Of a stretch of DNA of 64,000 nt, positions 16,580-25,623 are shown in pieces. The position numbers were made by a program, and so were the translations under genes. Source of the DNA: Agrobacterium tumefaciens (lineage in GTDB: Bacteria > Pseudomonadota > Alphaproteobacteria > Rhizobiales > Rhizobiaceae); contig NZ_CP115842.1 of NCBI RefSeq assembly GCF_013318015.2, positions 1,983,001 through 2,047,000 of the forward strand, read 5' to 3'. How positions within the stretch are numbered: position 1 is the stretch's first letter; every line of letters begins with the position of its first letter. The notes below the pieces were generated by a model. It ran no database searches. It was not told where the DNA came from and saw only the letters and a program-made list of their open reading frames with translations.

Positions 16580-19462
16580 ATGGCCCTTATATCTGAAATC
16601 GACTACGGAACACCAAAATCCACCTCGACAGAGATGGTCACGCTAACGATAGACGGCCGCGAGATCACCGTGCCGGCGGGAACGTCCATCATGCGTGCTT
16701 CGAGAGAAGCGGGCATCGATGTTCCCAAACTCTGCGCCACCGATATGGTCGATGCCTTCGGTTCCTGTCGCCTCTGTCTCATCGAGGTGGAGGGCCGCAA
16801 TGGCACCCCCGCCTCCTGCACCACGCCAGTGGCGGCCGGTCTTGTCGTCCACACCCAGACGGAACGCCTGAAGCAGATCCGCAAGGGTGTGATGGAGCTT
16901 TATATCTCCGACCATCCGCTCGACTGTCTCACCTGCGCCGCAAATGGCGATTGCGAATTGCAGGATATGGCCGGCGCCGTCGGCCTGCGTGACGTGCGTT
17001 ACGGCTATGATGGCGACAACCATGTGAAGGCCCGTGCCGGCGATGGCGACCTCAACGCCAACTGGATGCCAAAGGACGAGAGCAACCCGTATTTCACCTA
17101 CGATCCGTCGAAGTGCATCGTCTGTTCCCGCTGCGTGCGCGCCTGTGAGGAAGTGCAGGGAACGTTCGCATTGACGATCGAAGGGCGCGGCTTTGAAAGC
17201 CGTGTTTCGCCCGGCGCCCACGAGGCATTTCTTGATTCCGAATGCGTTTCCTGCGGCGCCTGCGTGCAGGCCTGTCCGACGGCGACGCTGACTGAAAAAT
17301 CGGTGATCGACATCGGCCAGCCCGAACATTCGCTGGTCACCACCTGCGCTTATTGCGGTGTCGGCTGTTCGTTCAAGGCGGAAATGCGTGGCGAAGAGCT
17401 GGTTCGCATGGTGCCGTGGAAGGACGGTCAGGCAAACCGTGGCCATTCCTGCGTCAAGGGTCGCTTCGCTTATGGGTATGCCAGCCACCGCGACCGCATT
17501 CTCAACCCGATGGTCCGTGAAAAGATCAGCGACCCGTGGCGCGAAGTGACGTGGGACGAGGCGTTTGCCCATGTCGCCTCCGAATTCCAGCGCATTCAGG
17601 GAACCTATGGCCGCGAATCCATCGGCGGCATCACCTCTTCCCGCTGCACCAATGAAGAGACGTTTCTGGTCCAGAAGCTCATCCGCGCCGGTTTCGGCAA
17701 CAACAATGTCGATACCTGCGCCCGCGTCTGTCATTCGCCGACAGGTTACGGGTTGGGGCAGGCGTTCGGCACCTCTGCCGGAACGCAGAATTTCGATTCC
17801 GTCGAACATTCTGATGTTGTCCTCGTCATCGGCGCCAACCCGACGGACGGGCACCCGGTGTTCGGCTCACGCTTGAAGAAGCGGCTGCGCCAGGGCGCCA
17901 AGCTGATCGTCATCGATCCGCGCCGCATCGATCTCGTTCGCACGCCGCATGTGGAGGCGTCGTTCCATTTGCCGCTGAAGCCCGGGACGAATGTTGCTGT
18001 GCTGACGGCCCTTGCCCATGTCATCGTCACCGAAGGTTTGTTCGACGAGGCCTTCATCCGCGAGCGTTGCGACTGGTCGGAATTTGAGGACTGGGCCGCC
18101 TTCGTGGCCGAACCGCAGCATGGCCCGGAGGAAACCGAAAGCTTTACCGGCGTACCCGCCGAGGAGCTGCGCGGTGCCGCCAGGCTGTTTGCCAAGGGCG
18201 GCAATGGCGCAATCTATTATGGGCTTGGCGTTACCGAACACAGCCAGGGTTCCACGACCGTCATGGCGATTGCCAATCTTGCCATGGCGACCGGCAACAT
18301 TGGTCGCCCCGGTGTCGGCGTCAATCCGTTGCGCGGCCAGAACAATGTGCAGGGTTCCTGCGACATGGGGTCTTTCCCGCATGAGCTTCCCGGTTATCGT
18401 CATATATCCGACGATGCCACCCGGGAAATATTCGAAAAGCTCTGGGGCGTTACCCTCAACAACGAGCCGGGGCTGCGCATCCCCAACATGCTGGATGCAG
18501 CCGTCGATGGCAGTTTCAAGGGCATCTACATTCAGGGCGAAGACATTCTCCAGTCGGACCCGGACACCAAGCATGTTTCAGCCGGTCTTGCCGCGATGGA
18601 ATGTGTTGTCGTGCACGACCTGTTCCTGAACGAGACGGCGAACTACGCGCATGTCTTCCTGCCGGGTTCCACCTTCCTCGAAAAGGATGGCACGTTCACC
18701 AATGCCGAACGCCGCATCAATCGTGTGCGCAAGGTCATGTCGCCGAAAAACGGCTATTCGGATTGGGAGGTCACCCAGAAGCTGGCTCAGGCCATGGGGC
18801 TGAACTGGAACTATACGCACCCGTCGCAGATCATGGATGAAATCGCCGCCACGACGCCGAGCTTTGCCGGCGTTTCCTATGACTATCTGGAGAGCAGAGG
18901 CTCGGTGCAGTGGCCGTGTAACGAAAAATTCCCGGAAGGCTCGCCGATCATGCATGTGGACGGGTTCGTGCGCGGCAAGGGCAAGTTCATCCGCACCGAA
19001 TATGTGGCGACGGACGAGCGTACCGGCCCGCGCTTTCCGCTGCTGCTCACCACCGGCCGCATTCTGTCGCAGTACAATGTCGGCGCGCAGACACGGCGCA
19101 CCGAAAACGTCGTCTGGCATGAGGAGGATCGTCTCGAAATCCATCCGCATGATGCCGAACAGCGTGGCGTCAAGGATGGTGACTGGATCAAGCTCGCCAG
19201 CCGCTCGGGCGATACGACGCTACGGGCGCTGATCACCGATCGCGTTGCGCCGGGGGTGGTCTATACCACCTTCCACCATCCGGGCACGCAGGCAAACGTC
19301 ATCACCACCGACTACTCCGACTGGGCGACGAACTGTCCGGAATACAAGGTAACTGCGGTTCAGGTCTCGCCCTCGAACGGGCCGACCGAATGGCAGGAAG
19401 GATATGACGCGCTCAGCCGCCGTTCGCGGCGGATCGCAGGCAAGCTCGAGGCGGCCGAATAA
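16580..19462 (+). CDS. fdsA: NAD-dependent formate dehydrogenase alpha (catalytic) subunit
   Basis: 960-residue molybdopterin subunit that oxidises formate to CO2. In order: a [2Fe-2S] domain (C52, C63, C66, C80), a His-Cys [4Fe-4S] site (DHPLDCLTCAANGDC), two ferredoxin-type clusters (CIVCSRCVRAC and CVSCGACVQAC), the [4Fe-4S] next to the cofactor (CAYCGVGC), and the bis-MGD domain. NNNVDTCARVCHSPTGYG contains the active-site cysteine and following histidine of this family. The ATG at 16580 follows the fdsB stop by 4 bases. The accessory sulfurtransferase gene fdsC that often follows is absent here. Confidence 0.95.
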   Translation: MALISEIDYGTPKSTSTEMVTLTIDGREITVPAGTSIMRASREAGIDVPKLCATDMVDAFGSCRLCLIEVEGRNGTPASCTTPVAAGLVVHTQTERLKQIRKGVMELYISDHPLDCLTCAANGDCELQDMAGAVGLRDVRYGYDGDNHVKARAGDGDLNANWMPKDESNPYFTYDPSKCIVCSRCVRACEEVQGTFALTIEGRGFESRVSPGAHEAFLDSECVSCGACVQACPTATLTEKSVIDIGQPEHSLVTTCAYCGVGCSFKAEMRGEELVRMVPWKDGQANRGHSCVKGRFAYGYASHRDRILNPMVREKISDPWREVTWDEAFAHVASEFQRIQGTYGRESIGGITSSRCTNEETFLVQKLIRAGFGNNNVDTCARVCHSPTGYGLGQAFGTSAGTQNFDSVEHSDVVLVIGANPTDGHPVFGSRLKKRLRQGAKLIVIDPRRIDLVRTPHVEASFHLPLKPGTNVAVLTALAHVIVTEGLFDEAFIRERCDWSEFEDWAAFVAEPQHGPEETESFTGVPAEELRGAARLFAKGGNGAIYYGLGVTEHSQGSTTVMAIANLAMATGNIGRPGVGVNPLRGQNNVQGSCDMGSFPHELPGYRHISDDATREIFEKLWGVTLNNEPGLRIPNMLDAAVDGSFKGIYIQGEDILQSDPDTKHVSAGLAAMECVVVHDLFLNETANYAHVFLPGSTFLEKDGTFTNAERRINRVRKVMSPKNGYSDWEVTQKLAQAMGLNWNYTHPSQIMDEIAATTPSFAGVSYDYLESRGSVQWPCNEKFPEGSPIMHVDGFVRGKGKFIRTEYVATDERTGPRFPLLLTTGRILSQYNVGAQTRRTENVVWHEEDRLEIHPHDAEQRGVKDGDWIKLASRSGDTTLRALITDRVAPGVVYTTFHHPGTQANVITTDYSDWATNCPEYKVTAVQVSPSNGPTEWQEGYDALSRRSRRIAGKLEAAE

Positions 19463-19532
19463 TCGGGGCCGGGGCAATCCCGGCCTTTTGAAAACGTGAA
19501 CGTCGTCCGTGAGGCGGCGCGGGGAAACAGCC

Positions 19533-19871
19533 ATGTTGCTTAATCACACCGACGAAAAACTGGTGAGAATGGCGAACCAGATCGCGACTTTTTTCCTTTC
19601 CCAGCCGGAGGATATCCGCGTTGAGGGGGTCGCCACCCACATTAACAAATTCTGGGAACCCCGTATGCGCAAACGGTTTTTCGAGATGGTTGATGCCGGT
19701 GCCGGGGAGTTTTTGCCGCTGGTGCTCGCAGCAGCGCTCAAGATCAAGAGGCCGGGGGTGCCCGCCGCCGATGCGGTCGGGCTTGGCAAGGATGCCACGG
19801 GAACGCCGGAGGGCAAGGGCGTTGCTGCGGGCGAGTCCTTGTCCGAACCGAGCATTCCCGAAACCACGTAA
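19533..19871 (+). CDS. fdsD: Formate dehydrogenase delta subunit
   Basis: 112-residue FdsD-family protein, needed for assembly or stability of the FdsABG complex in other bacteria. The family core is MLLNHTDEKLVRMANQIATF and THINKFWEPRMRKRFFEM. The C-terminal 40 residues are low-complexity (Gly/Glu/Ser). The ATG at 19533 is preferred because the family begins there; an upstream in-frame start adds a basic MRRRGETA. It lies 70 bases after fdsA, where fdsC would usually be. Confidence 0.88.
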   Translation: MLLNHTDEKLVRMANQIATFFLSQPEDIRVEGVATHINKFWEPRMRKRFFEMVDAGAGEFLPLVLAAALKIKRPGVPAADAVGLGKDATGTPEGKGVAAGESLSEPSIPETT

Positions 19872-20003
19872 AGCCAGACGGTAACACGCCGCAAACAGGT
19901 ATTGCCGGATGGGGGACATCCGGCGTTCTCGGTAACGCCCGGTCGATGCGGCCAATGCGGGCGTATCATGGTTGTCCAGACATTCACGAGGGAGGTAGTG
20001 TCG

Positions 20004-21656
20004 ATGGCAGTAGCAGGCGTATCTGCGGGAGGGCCGGTGCAAGCCGGGGTTCTAGACCGCGAACGGATCATAGCAAAACCCGGCTTCAACCGCTGGCTGG
20101 TACCGCCGGCGGCTTTGGCCATTCACTTGTGTATCGGCATGGCCTACGGCTTCAGCGTCTTCTGGCTGCCGCTGTCCAAGGCATTGCCGGCAACGGACCC
20201 CAGTTGCTCCAGCCTTACCCTTGTCGGGGCACTGTTCACCACGGAGTGCAACTGGCGTGTGGCCGATCTTGGCTGGATCTATACGCTCTTCTTCGTCTTG
20301 CTCGGATGCTCGGCGGCGATCTGGGGCGGTTGGTTGGAAAGGGTCGGACCGCGCAAGGCCGGCTTCGTTTCCGCCTGCTGCTGGTGCGGCGGCATTCTGG
20401 TTGCAGCGATTGGCGTGATGACGCATCAGCTCTGGCTGATGTGGGTCGGGGCAGGTGTCATCGGCGGCGTTGGTCTTGGTCTCGGTTACATCTCGCCGGT
20501 CTCGACATTGATCAAATGGTTTCCGGACCGGCGCGGCATGGCAACCGGCATGGCCATCATGGGCTTCGGCGGCGGCGCTATGATCGGCGCACCGCTTGCC
20601 AATCTGCTCATGAATACCTTCAAGACGGATACATCAGTCGGTGTCTGGCAAACGTTCGTCGTCATGGCATTGATCTATTTCGTCTTCATGATGGCGGGTG
20701 CCTTCGGTTACCGCATTCCACCGGCGGGCTGGCGTCCGGAAGGCTGGACGGCCCCGGCGGCCAAAAGTGCAATGATCACCAATCGTCACGTTCATCTGCG
20801 TGATGCGCACAAGACGAAGCAGTTCTGGCTCATCTGGGCGGTTCTGTGCCTCAACGTGTCAGCGGGTATCGGCGTGATCGGCATGGCATCGCCAATGTTG
20901 CAGGAGATTTTCGCGGGTTCGTTGATCGGTCTGCCCGGCGTTGGTTTTGCGGACCTCAACATCGAGCAGAAAGCATCGATCGCCGCCATCGCGGCCGGGT
21001 TCACGGGCCTGCTGTCGCTGTTTAACATCGGTGGCCGCTTCTTCTGGGCTTCCATGTCCGACAAAATCGGCCGCAAGAACACTTACTTCTGCTTCTTCGT
21101 GCTTGGCATCATTCTTTATGCGCTTGCCCCGACGCTGGCAACGATGGGTTCCAAGGCGTTCTTCGTTCTTGCCCTCGGCATCATCCTGTCGATGTATGGC
21201 GGCGGCTTTGCAACCATTCCCGCCTATCTTGCCGACATATTCGGCACGCAGTTCGTCGGCGCGATCCATGGCCGCCTGCTGACGGCATGGGCAACGGCGG
21301 GTATCGCCGGGCCTGTTGTCGTCAACTACATCCGCGAGGCACAGATTGCGGCCGGTGTCGCGCCGGGTCCCGCACTCTATACCAGCACCATGTACATCCT
21401 GGCGGGGATGCTCGCGATCGGCCTCGTCGCCAACGCGTTTGTCCGACCGCTGCCGGAGAAATGGTTCATGTCGGATGCGGAGGTTGCGACACTTCAGGCC
21501 AAGACTGCAGCTGCCAATGCAGGGCCCACCGGTTCCTTCGGTATCGGCAGGGGTGGTTTGGACGCCAAGGCCGCACTCGCCTGGGCAGCCGTCGGCATAC
21601 CACTTCTCTGGGGCGTGTGGGTCACGGTCAAAAGCAGCCTTGTGCTGTTTGGCTGA
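20004..21656 (+). CDS. OFA family MFS transporter (oxalate/formate antiporter-like)
   Basis: 550-residue major facilitator of the oxalate:formate antiporter family; 12 membrane helices plus one extra C-terminal helix. Family features: AIHLCIGMAYGFSVFWLPLS (helix 1), GLGYISPVSTLIKWFPDRRG (loop after helix 4), and GGRFFWASMSDKIGRKN (central loop). Its place after fdsD suggests import of formate or of a compound that yields formate. The last 25 residues (AWAAVGIPLLWGVWVTVKSS...) resemble the separate small-subunit peptide that accompanies some OFA carriers and may be fused here. GAGGGAGG lies 9 bases before the ATG at 20004. Confidence 0.88.
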   Translation: MAVAGVSAGGPVQAGVLDRERIIAKPGFNRWLVPPAALAIHLCIGMAYGFSVFWLPLSKALPATDPSCSSLTLVGALFTTECNWRVADLGWIYTLFFVLLGCSAAIWGGWLERVGPRKAGFVSACCWCGGILVAAIGVMTHQLWLMWVGAGVIGGVGLGLGYISPVSTLIKWFPDRRGMATGMAIMGFGGGAMIGAPLANLLMNTFKTDTSVGVWQTFVVMALIYFVFMMAGAFGYRIPPAGWRPEGWTAPAAKSAMITNRHVHLRDAHKTKQFWLIWAVLCLNVSAGIGVIGMASPMLQEIFAGSLIGLPGVGFADLNIEQKASIAAIAAGFTGLLSLFNIGGRFFWASMSDKIGRKNTYFCFFVLGIILYALAPTLATMGSKAFFVLALGIILSMYGGGFATIPAYLADIFGTQFVGAIHGRLLTAWATAGIAGPVVVNYIREAQIAAGVAPGPALYTSTMYILAGMLAIGLVANAFVRPLPEKWFMSDAEVATLQAKTAAANAGPTGSFGIGRGGLDAKAALAWAAVGIPLLWGVWVTVKSSLVLFG

Positions 21657-21677
21657 TTGCAACAAACATCAGATCGT

Positions 21678-21709
21678 CCGGGCAGCCCTGTGGCTGCCCG
21701 GATTTGTTT
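21678..21709. terminator. Terminator between the MFS gene and a convergent acetyltransferase gene
   Basis: CCGGGCAGCC (21678-21687) and GGCTGCCCGG (21692-21701) pair over 10 bp with a 4-base loop, followed by ATTTGTTTT on the + strand. Confidence 0.88.
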
Positions 21710-22162
21710 TCAGGCCTTGAGTGACAGGCGGGCATTCTCGAAGGGCAGGCCGTCATCGTCAGTCGACCTGCGCGAGACTTCAAGGAAGCCAAGCGAACGG
21801 TAAAACCGCATCGCCTGCTCATTGGCGGTATAGACCTCAAGCGACAATTCACCCTTGAGATCAAGCGCGTGGGCGATGAGCCTGCGCCCGATACCCTTGC
21901 CATGTTGTGCCGGTGCGACGAACAGGCCTCCGATGAAACTGTCGAGCAGGCTGATGAAGCCAACAGGGTCGCCGGCCTGCGCCGCGACGAAAGTCTCCGA
22001 TAGCGGCAGATAGGTATCTTCGATCAGCCTTTGCTGCTCGCGCAAACGCTGCGTGCCGATAAAGGGATGCGCCAGCAGCGAGGCATCGAGCCAGATGCGT
22101 GACAGGATTTGCGTATCCGCTGCCGCGTCAAACGGCCGGATGTCGATAGATTTGATATTCAT
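21710..22162 (-). CDS. GNAT family N-acetyltransferase (YjaB-like)
   Basis: 150-residue GNAT enzyme that would move an acetyl group from acetyl-CoA to an amine. The acetyl-CoA loop is GKGIGRRLIAHA near residue 88, preceded by strand 4 SFIGGLFVAPAQHG and followed by LEVYTANEQAMRFYRSLGF, the usual motif B region. The substrate cannot be read. It stands alone; the histidine kinase gene downstream on the same strand ends 171 bases away in the other direction of reading order. Confidence 0.82.
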   Translation of the reverse strand: MNIKSIDIRPFDAAADTQILSRIWLDASLLAHPFIGTQRLREQQRLIEDTYLPLSETFVAAQAGDPVGFISLLDSFIGGLFVAPAQHGKGIGRRLIAHALDLKGELSLEVYTANEQAMRFYRSLGFLEVSRRSTDDDGLPFENARLSLKA

Positions 22163-22332
22163 GGAAATTCCGCAGAATTAGACATGCCAAAGGGTCAGCT
22201 CCGTTTTCAGAGCCGGCTGAAACCGCGATGGGCGGTCAGATTTTCAACCTCTGCGCATAAATCTCCCTGCTTCGAAACCTGTATCTACCGCTGCTGCGCA
22301 GCAGGGTCAACAAAGGGAAAGGCGGGCTTTCC

Positions 22333-23691
22333 TCAAGATCCTGCCGGCAGGGCCAGCGAACAGGTAAGCCCGCCATTTTCGCCGCGCTCCAGCCTGATGC
22401 TGCCGCCATGAAGCTCCACAAGTTCCTTGACGATGGTAAGACCGAAGCCGTCACCCGGAACGGTCTCGTCCATGCGTCTGCCCGGCTGGAAAGCCTCCGA
22501 AATACGGTTGTCCTCGATGCCAGGTCCATTGTCCGAGATCACGATCCAGACGTCGCGTCCGGTCTTTTTCGCGGAAATACGAACCGCGCTTTTTGCCCAT
22601 TTGAATGCGTTGTCGATGATATTGCCAACGATCTCGTCCAGATCCTCAGGGGTGACCTGAAATAGCAACTCGGGGTCCACATCGACTGTAGCGACAATCC
22701 CCCGGTCGGCATGAATACGCGACATGATATCAACGATATCGTCTATCCTCGGTTTGAGGGCGGTCACCGTGGCCGTGCCGCCTGCCGCGGTCTTGCGGGC
22801 TCTAGCCAGATGGTGGCGGATGCGCTGGTCGATCCTGTCCACCAGCGCACGCATTTCGCGGTCCGGGTCGTTGGTTTCGTTGAGCGCAAGGTAGAGGCTT
22901 GTCACGGGAGTTTTCAGACCATGGGCGAGATTTGCAAAGTGCAGACGTGTTTCCGCAAGCCTCTCGCTATTCTGCTCCACGAGACGGTTGATTTCGCCCG
23001 AGGCGGGACGCAGTTCCTCGACATCCGCCTCCGGCAACCTGTCGAGTGTGCCTGCCGAAATCGAGGAAATATCGGCGGTGAGTTGCCGCAGTGGTCGCAG
23101 ACCATATCTGACCTGCAGGAAAATACCGCCGACGAGGCTCGCGCCCAAGAGGGTCATGGCAGGTATCAACCACAGAAGCGCGCTTCGGGCGGGTGCAACC
23201 AGCGCGAATTGCGGCGCAGTGGCAGTGATTTCGACGAGGCGCTGTCCAACCATGGTTTGAATGGATCTGAGATAGAGCTTCTCGCCGTGAAAATCGGCAT
23301 TCGCGCCGGGACGAGGGCCGTGGCCCATCATTTTGCGCCATTCGAACGGGGAGGGCGGGTTGGTTATGGTTTGCCCCGCGAGCGACCGAGAGACGATAGC
23401 TACACCCTCGCCGGTGATCTGCCAGTACCAGCCGGAGCCGCGCCTGTCGAATGGCGGGCCGTCCAGCGCGGCGTTGAGTGTCACGCCGCCGCTTGCGCTG
23501 CCGGAGAGCGCGCTCCGCAATCCCTCTATCTGCGTGTCGAGCCGTTGGTCGATCTGTTCACGCACCACGGCGGCAACGATGAGATAGAGTATGATGGAGG
23601 CGACGATCACGGTCGCGGTGACGAAAACCACGGAAAAAACCGTGAGGCGGCGCGAGATCGACGAACCCGGAATGGCCGAAAACTCCCTCAT
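22333..23691 (-). CDS. Sensor histidine kinase
   Basis: 452-residue membrane kinase. Helix 1 spans about 17-43, a periplasmic sensor of about 125 residues follows, and helix 2 spans 168-192, then HAMP, dimerisation and ATPase domains. The phospho-accepting histidine is H257 in LAHGLKTPVTSL. N box NIIDNAFKWA, G1 DNGPGI and G2 GDGFGLTIV are intact. The GLKTP variant of the H box is seen in PhoQ-like kinases, though the periplasmic domain lacks an obvious acidic cluster. It overlaps the upstream response-regulator gene by 4 bases. A divalent cation or envelope signal is a guess. Confidence 0.92.
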   Translation of the reverse strand: MREFSAIPGSSISRRLTVFSVVFVTATVIVASIILYLIVAAVVREQIDQRLDTQIEGLRSALSGSASGGVTLNAALDGPPFDRRGSGWYWQITGEGVAIVSRSLAGQTITNPPSPFEWRKMMGHGPRPGANADFHGEKLYLRSIQTMVGQRLVEITATAPQFALVAPARSALLWLIPAMTLLGASLVGGIFLQVRYGLRPLRQLTADISSISAGTLDRLPEADVEELRPASGEINRLVEQNSERLAETRLHFANLAHGLKTPVTSLYLALNETNDPDREMRALVDRIDQRIRHHLARARKTAAGGTATVTALKPRIDDIVDIMSRIHADRGIVATVDVDPELLFQVTPEDLDEIVGNIIDNAFKWAKSAVRISAKKTGRDVWIVISDNGPGIEDNRISEAFQPGRRMDETVPGDGFGLTIVKELVELHGGSIRLERGENGGLTCSLALPAGS

Positions 23692-24350
23692 GGCTCTGCC
23701 TTCAGCATGTAACCGCGCCCGCGAACGGTCTCTATATGCCCGGCACCGATCTTGCGTCGCAGGCGGGCAATGATCACTTCGATGGAATTGGAATCCACTT
23801 CCGCATCGCCCTCATAGACCCGTTCGATAAGTTCGCGGCGGTCGACCACCACTTCCTTGCGCAGGATGAGGCAGGAGAGGACCCGCCACTCCAGCGCGGT
23901 CAGCTTCAGCGGCAAGCCGTCCTGTTCGAAGGTTCCGAGCTGCGCATCGAAGATGAGCGAACCGCAGGTGATGGCGGAGGCGGCGTGGCCGGTGGCGCGG
24001 CGAACGAGTGCACGCAGCCGCAGCACCAGTTCTTCTACCTTGAACGGCTTGGTGAGAAAATCGTCTGCTCCCGCTTTGAAACTCGCCACCTTGTCCGGCC
24101 ATCCGTCACGCGCGGTCAAAACGAGCACGGGAAGGTTCCGCTGCGCCGCCCGCCATGATTTCAGAACCGATACGCCATCGATTTTCGGTAATCCCAGATC
24201 GAGAACGGCCACGTCGTAAAGTTCGGTAAGTCCGGCATGTTCGGCATCCTCGCCATTCTGCGCGATGTCGACGACAAAATTTTCCGCCCGCAGGCTGGTT
24301 GCGATGCGCCGGGAAAGATCGGTATCGTCTTCAACGAGAAGTATGCGCAT
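23688..24350 (-). CDS. OmpR/PhoP family response regulator
   Basis: 220-residue regulator. The receiver domain has the acidic pair ED in LLVEDD, phospho-acceptor D51 in AVLDLGLP, the conserved T in VLTARD, and K in TKPF. The C-terminal winged helix includes LTALEWRVLSCLI and SNSIEVIIARLRRKIG. It pairs with the kinase gene 4 bases overlapping downstream. The divergent gene at 24486 is a likely target, since the 135-base shared region holds a perfect inverted repeat and a direct repeat. Confidence 0.93.
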   Translation of the reverse strand: MRILLVEDDTDLSRRIATSLRAENFVVDIAQNGEDAEHAGLTELYDVAVLDLGLPKIDGVSVLKSWRAAQRNLPVLVLTARDGWPDKVASFKAGADDFLTKPFKVEELVLRLRALVRRATGHAASAITCGSLIFDAQLGTFEQDGLPLKLTALEWRVLSCLILRKEVVVDRRELIERVYEGDAEVDSNSIEVIIARLRRKIGAGHIETVRGRGYMLKAEP

Positions 24351-24382
24351 GGTCCTGCCGTTTCGGTTTCGTGGGCGGTGTT

Positions 24383-24430
24383 TTAACTAGGCCCGGAAGG
24401 CTTAACTCAACCTGAACCACAAGGTTCAGG
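24383..24430. promoter_or_regulatory. Repeats in the divergent two-component promoter region
   Basis: A direct repeat TTAACT occurs at 24383-24388 and 24402-24407 (19-base period), and CCTGAACC (24411-24418) with GGTTCAGG (24423-24430) forms a perfect 8-bp inverted repeat. Direct repeats in this position are the usual form of OmpR/PhoP-family boxes. AAACAGGAGA before 24486 supplies the ribosome site of the rightward gene. Confidence 0.5.
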
Positions 24431-24485
24431 CTGCTGGTGGTGCCAGGCAGGTAAAAAGGCCCTGTCAATCAAACAGGAGACCACC

Positions 24486-25034
24486 ATGTCCCACTCTGAA
24501 GAGAATAACGAAATCGCAGCACCGAAGGCCACTTCTGACACTCCCGTGCCGCCGCACCGGAAACATCGCCGTAAAACCGGAGCTTTCGCCTTTGCGGCCG
24601 TTGCCATGCTGGCCGTTGGGGCAGCTGCCGGAGCCGGTGCGGTGAAGCTGACACGCCCGACACCCGAGATGGCGCCGATGACGCCCGTTGCCATTTCCAC
24701 CGTCAAGGAAGGGAATCTCGTGACCCTGAAGGGCAAGGTCGCCGAGATTTTCGGCAACAAGTTCATTGTTCAGGATGATAGCGGCCGCGCACTCATCGAT
24801 ACCGGCCCCGAGGGCGACAATGGGAAGGTCGTGACTGTCGATGAAGCGGTCAGCGTTCAGGGCCGTTTCGACAGGGGTGTCCTGCGGGCAAGCTATGTCG
24901 TCCGTCAGGATGGCACTATCGAGGCACTTGGACCGGCAGGCCGTCCGCCGCATCATGGTCCTAAAGAGGATATGATGCGCGGGCCAAAAGGCGACGGCCC
25001 GATGGGTGAGATCATGCCTCACCCCAAACCCTGA
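24486..25034 (+). CDS. Membrane-anchored OB-fold protein with His/Met-rich tail
   Basis: 182-residue protein of unknown function. Residues 1-30 are polar and end in a basic HRKHRRK, then one membrane helix (about 32-54). Residues 74-140 resemble a periplasmic OB-fold: NLVTLKGKVAEIFGNKFIVQDDSGRALIDTGPEG, then VSVQGRFDRGVLRASYVV. The tail PPHHGPKEDMMRGPKGDGPMGEIMPHPKP is rich in His, Met and Pro and could bind a metal such as copper. Divergent from the two-component genes and followed at once by a strong terminator, so it is likely a single-gene output of that system. Confidence 0.78.
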   Translation: MSHSEENNEIAAPKATSDTPVPPHRKHRRKTGAFAFAAVAMLAVGAAAGAGAVKLTRPTPEMAPMTPVAISTVKEGNLVTLKGKVAEIFGNKFIVQDDSGRALIDTGPEGDNGKVVTVDEAVSVQGRFDRGVLRASYVVRQDGTIEALGPAGRPPHHGPKEDMMRGPKGDGPMGEIMPHPKP

Positions 25035-25054
25035 TATTGGGGCCTGATCTGCGC

Positions 25055-25112
25055 CAGACGGCGCGGGCTCGAAGACGATAACCGTCCCGAGCCCGCGCCG
25101 CCTGTTTTTTTA
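25055..25112 (+). terminator. Strong rho-independent terminator
   Basis: A 17-bp stem with one mismatch joins 25055-25071 (core GGCGCGGGCTCG) to 25088-25104 (core CGAGCCCGCGCC), with a 16-base loop and TTTTTTT at 25105-25111. It also separates the convergent DUF992 gene. Confidence 0.9.
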
Positions 25113-25116
25113 AGGT

Positions 25117-25623
25117 TTAGCCCGCACGCTTCAACTGCAGACGCGAGACACCCGCAGCGATGTTAACGCCGGTGCCGACTTCGGCGCTGAGCGGCTGAAG
25201 CGCGAAGTTCTTGGCATTGCCGCCGATCAGTGCATTGGCGCCCAAGCCCACGCCGACCGATGCGGCAGCGGAGGCACCAACATAGTTGCCGCTCAACGCA
25301 CCGTCACCCACGCGGCTGGCTGCGGTGTTCAGCACGATCCAGCTCATATAGGTCTTGCCGGTTACGCCGATGTCGAGACCGAGCTTGCCGATCGTGCCGG
25401 TATAACGCTCGGTCTTGCCGGAGCGCTGGCGAAACTCGCAGGCCACGCTCTTGCTGGAGCCGACCACAAGGCCGACGCCGCCGGCAATTTCGCACGACAG
25501 GGTGCCGACGCGTTCCTTCTGCGCGGTTTCCATGGGGCGCTTTGCATTGTGCTTCGTTTCGGCTGAAGCAATCGGGGCAAGGGCCAGGGTTGCAATCGCG
25601 GTTGCGAGAACGAATGTCTTCAT
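25117..25623 (-). CDS. DUF992 domain secreted protein
   Basis: 168-residue exported protein with a signal peptide (residues 1-21, cut after ASA). The DUF992 pattern is VGTLSCEIAGGVGLVVGSSKSVACEF...YTGTIGKLGLDIGVTG, ending in a Gly/Ala-rich barrel-like segment and NIAAGVSRLQL. Two cysteines may form a disulfide. Function is unknown; the family is almost confined to alphaproteobacteria. Its start overlaps the stop of the BON-like gene (ATGA), so the two are translationally coupled. Confidence 0.85.
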   Translation of the reverse strand: MKTFVLATAIATLALAPIASAETKHNAKRPMETAQKERVGTLSCEIAGGVGLVVGSSKSVACEFRQRSGKTERYTGTIGKLGLDIGVTGKTYMSWIVLNTAASRVGDGALSGNYVGASAAASVGVGLGANALIGGNAKNFALQPLSAEVGTGVNIAAGVSRLQLKRAG

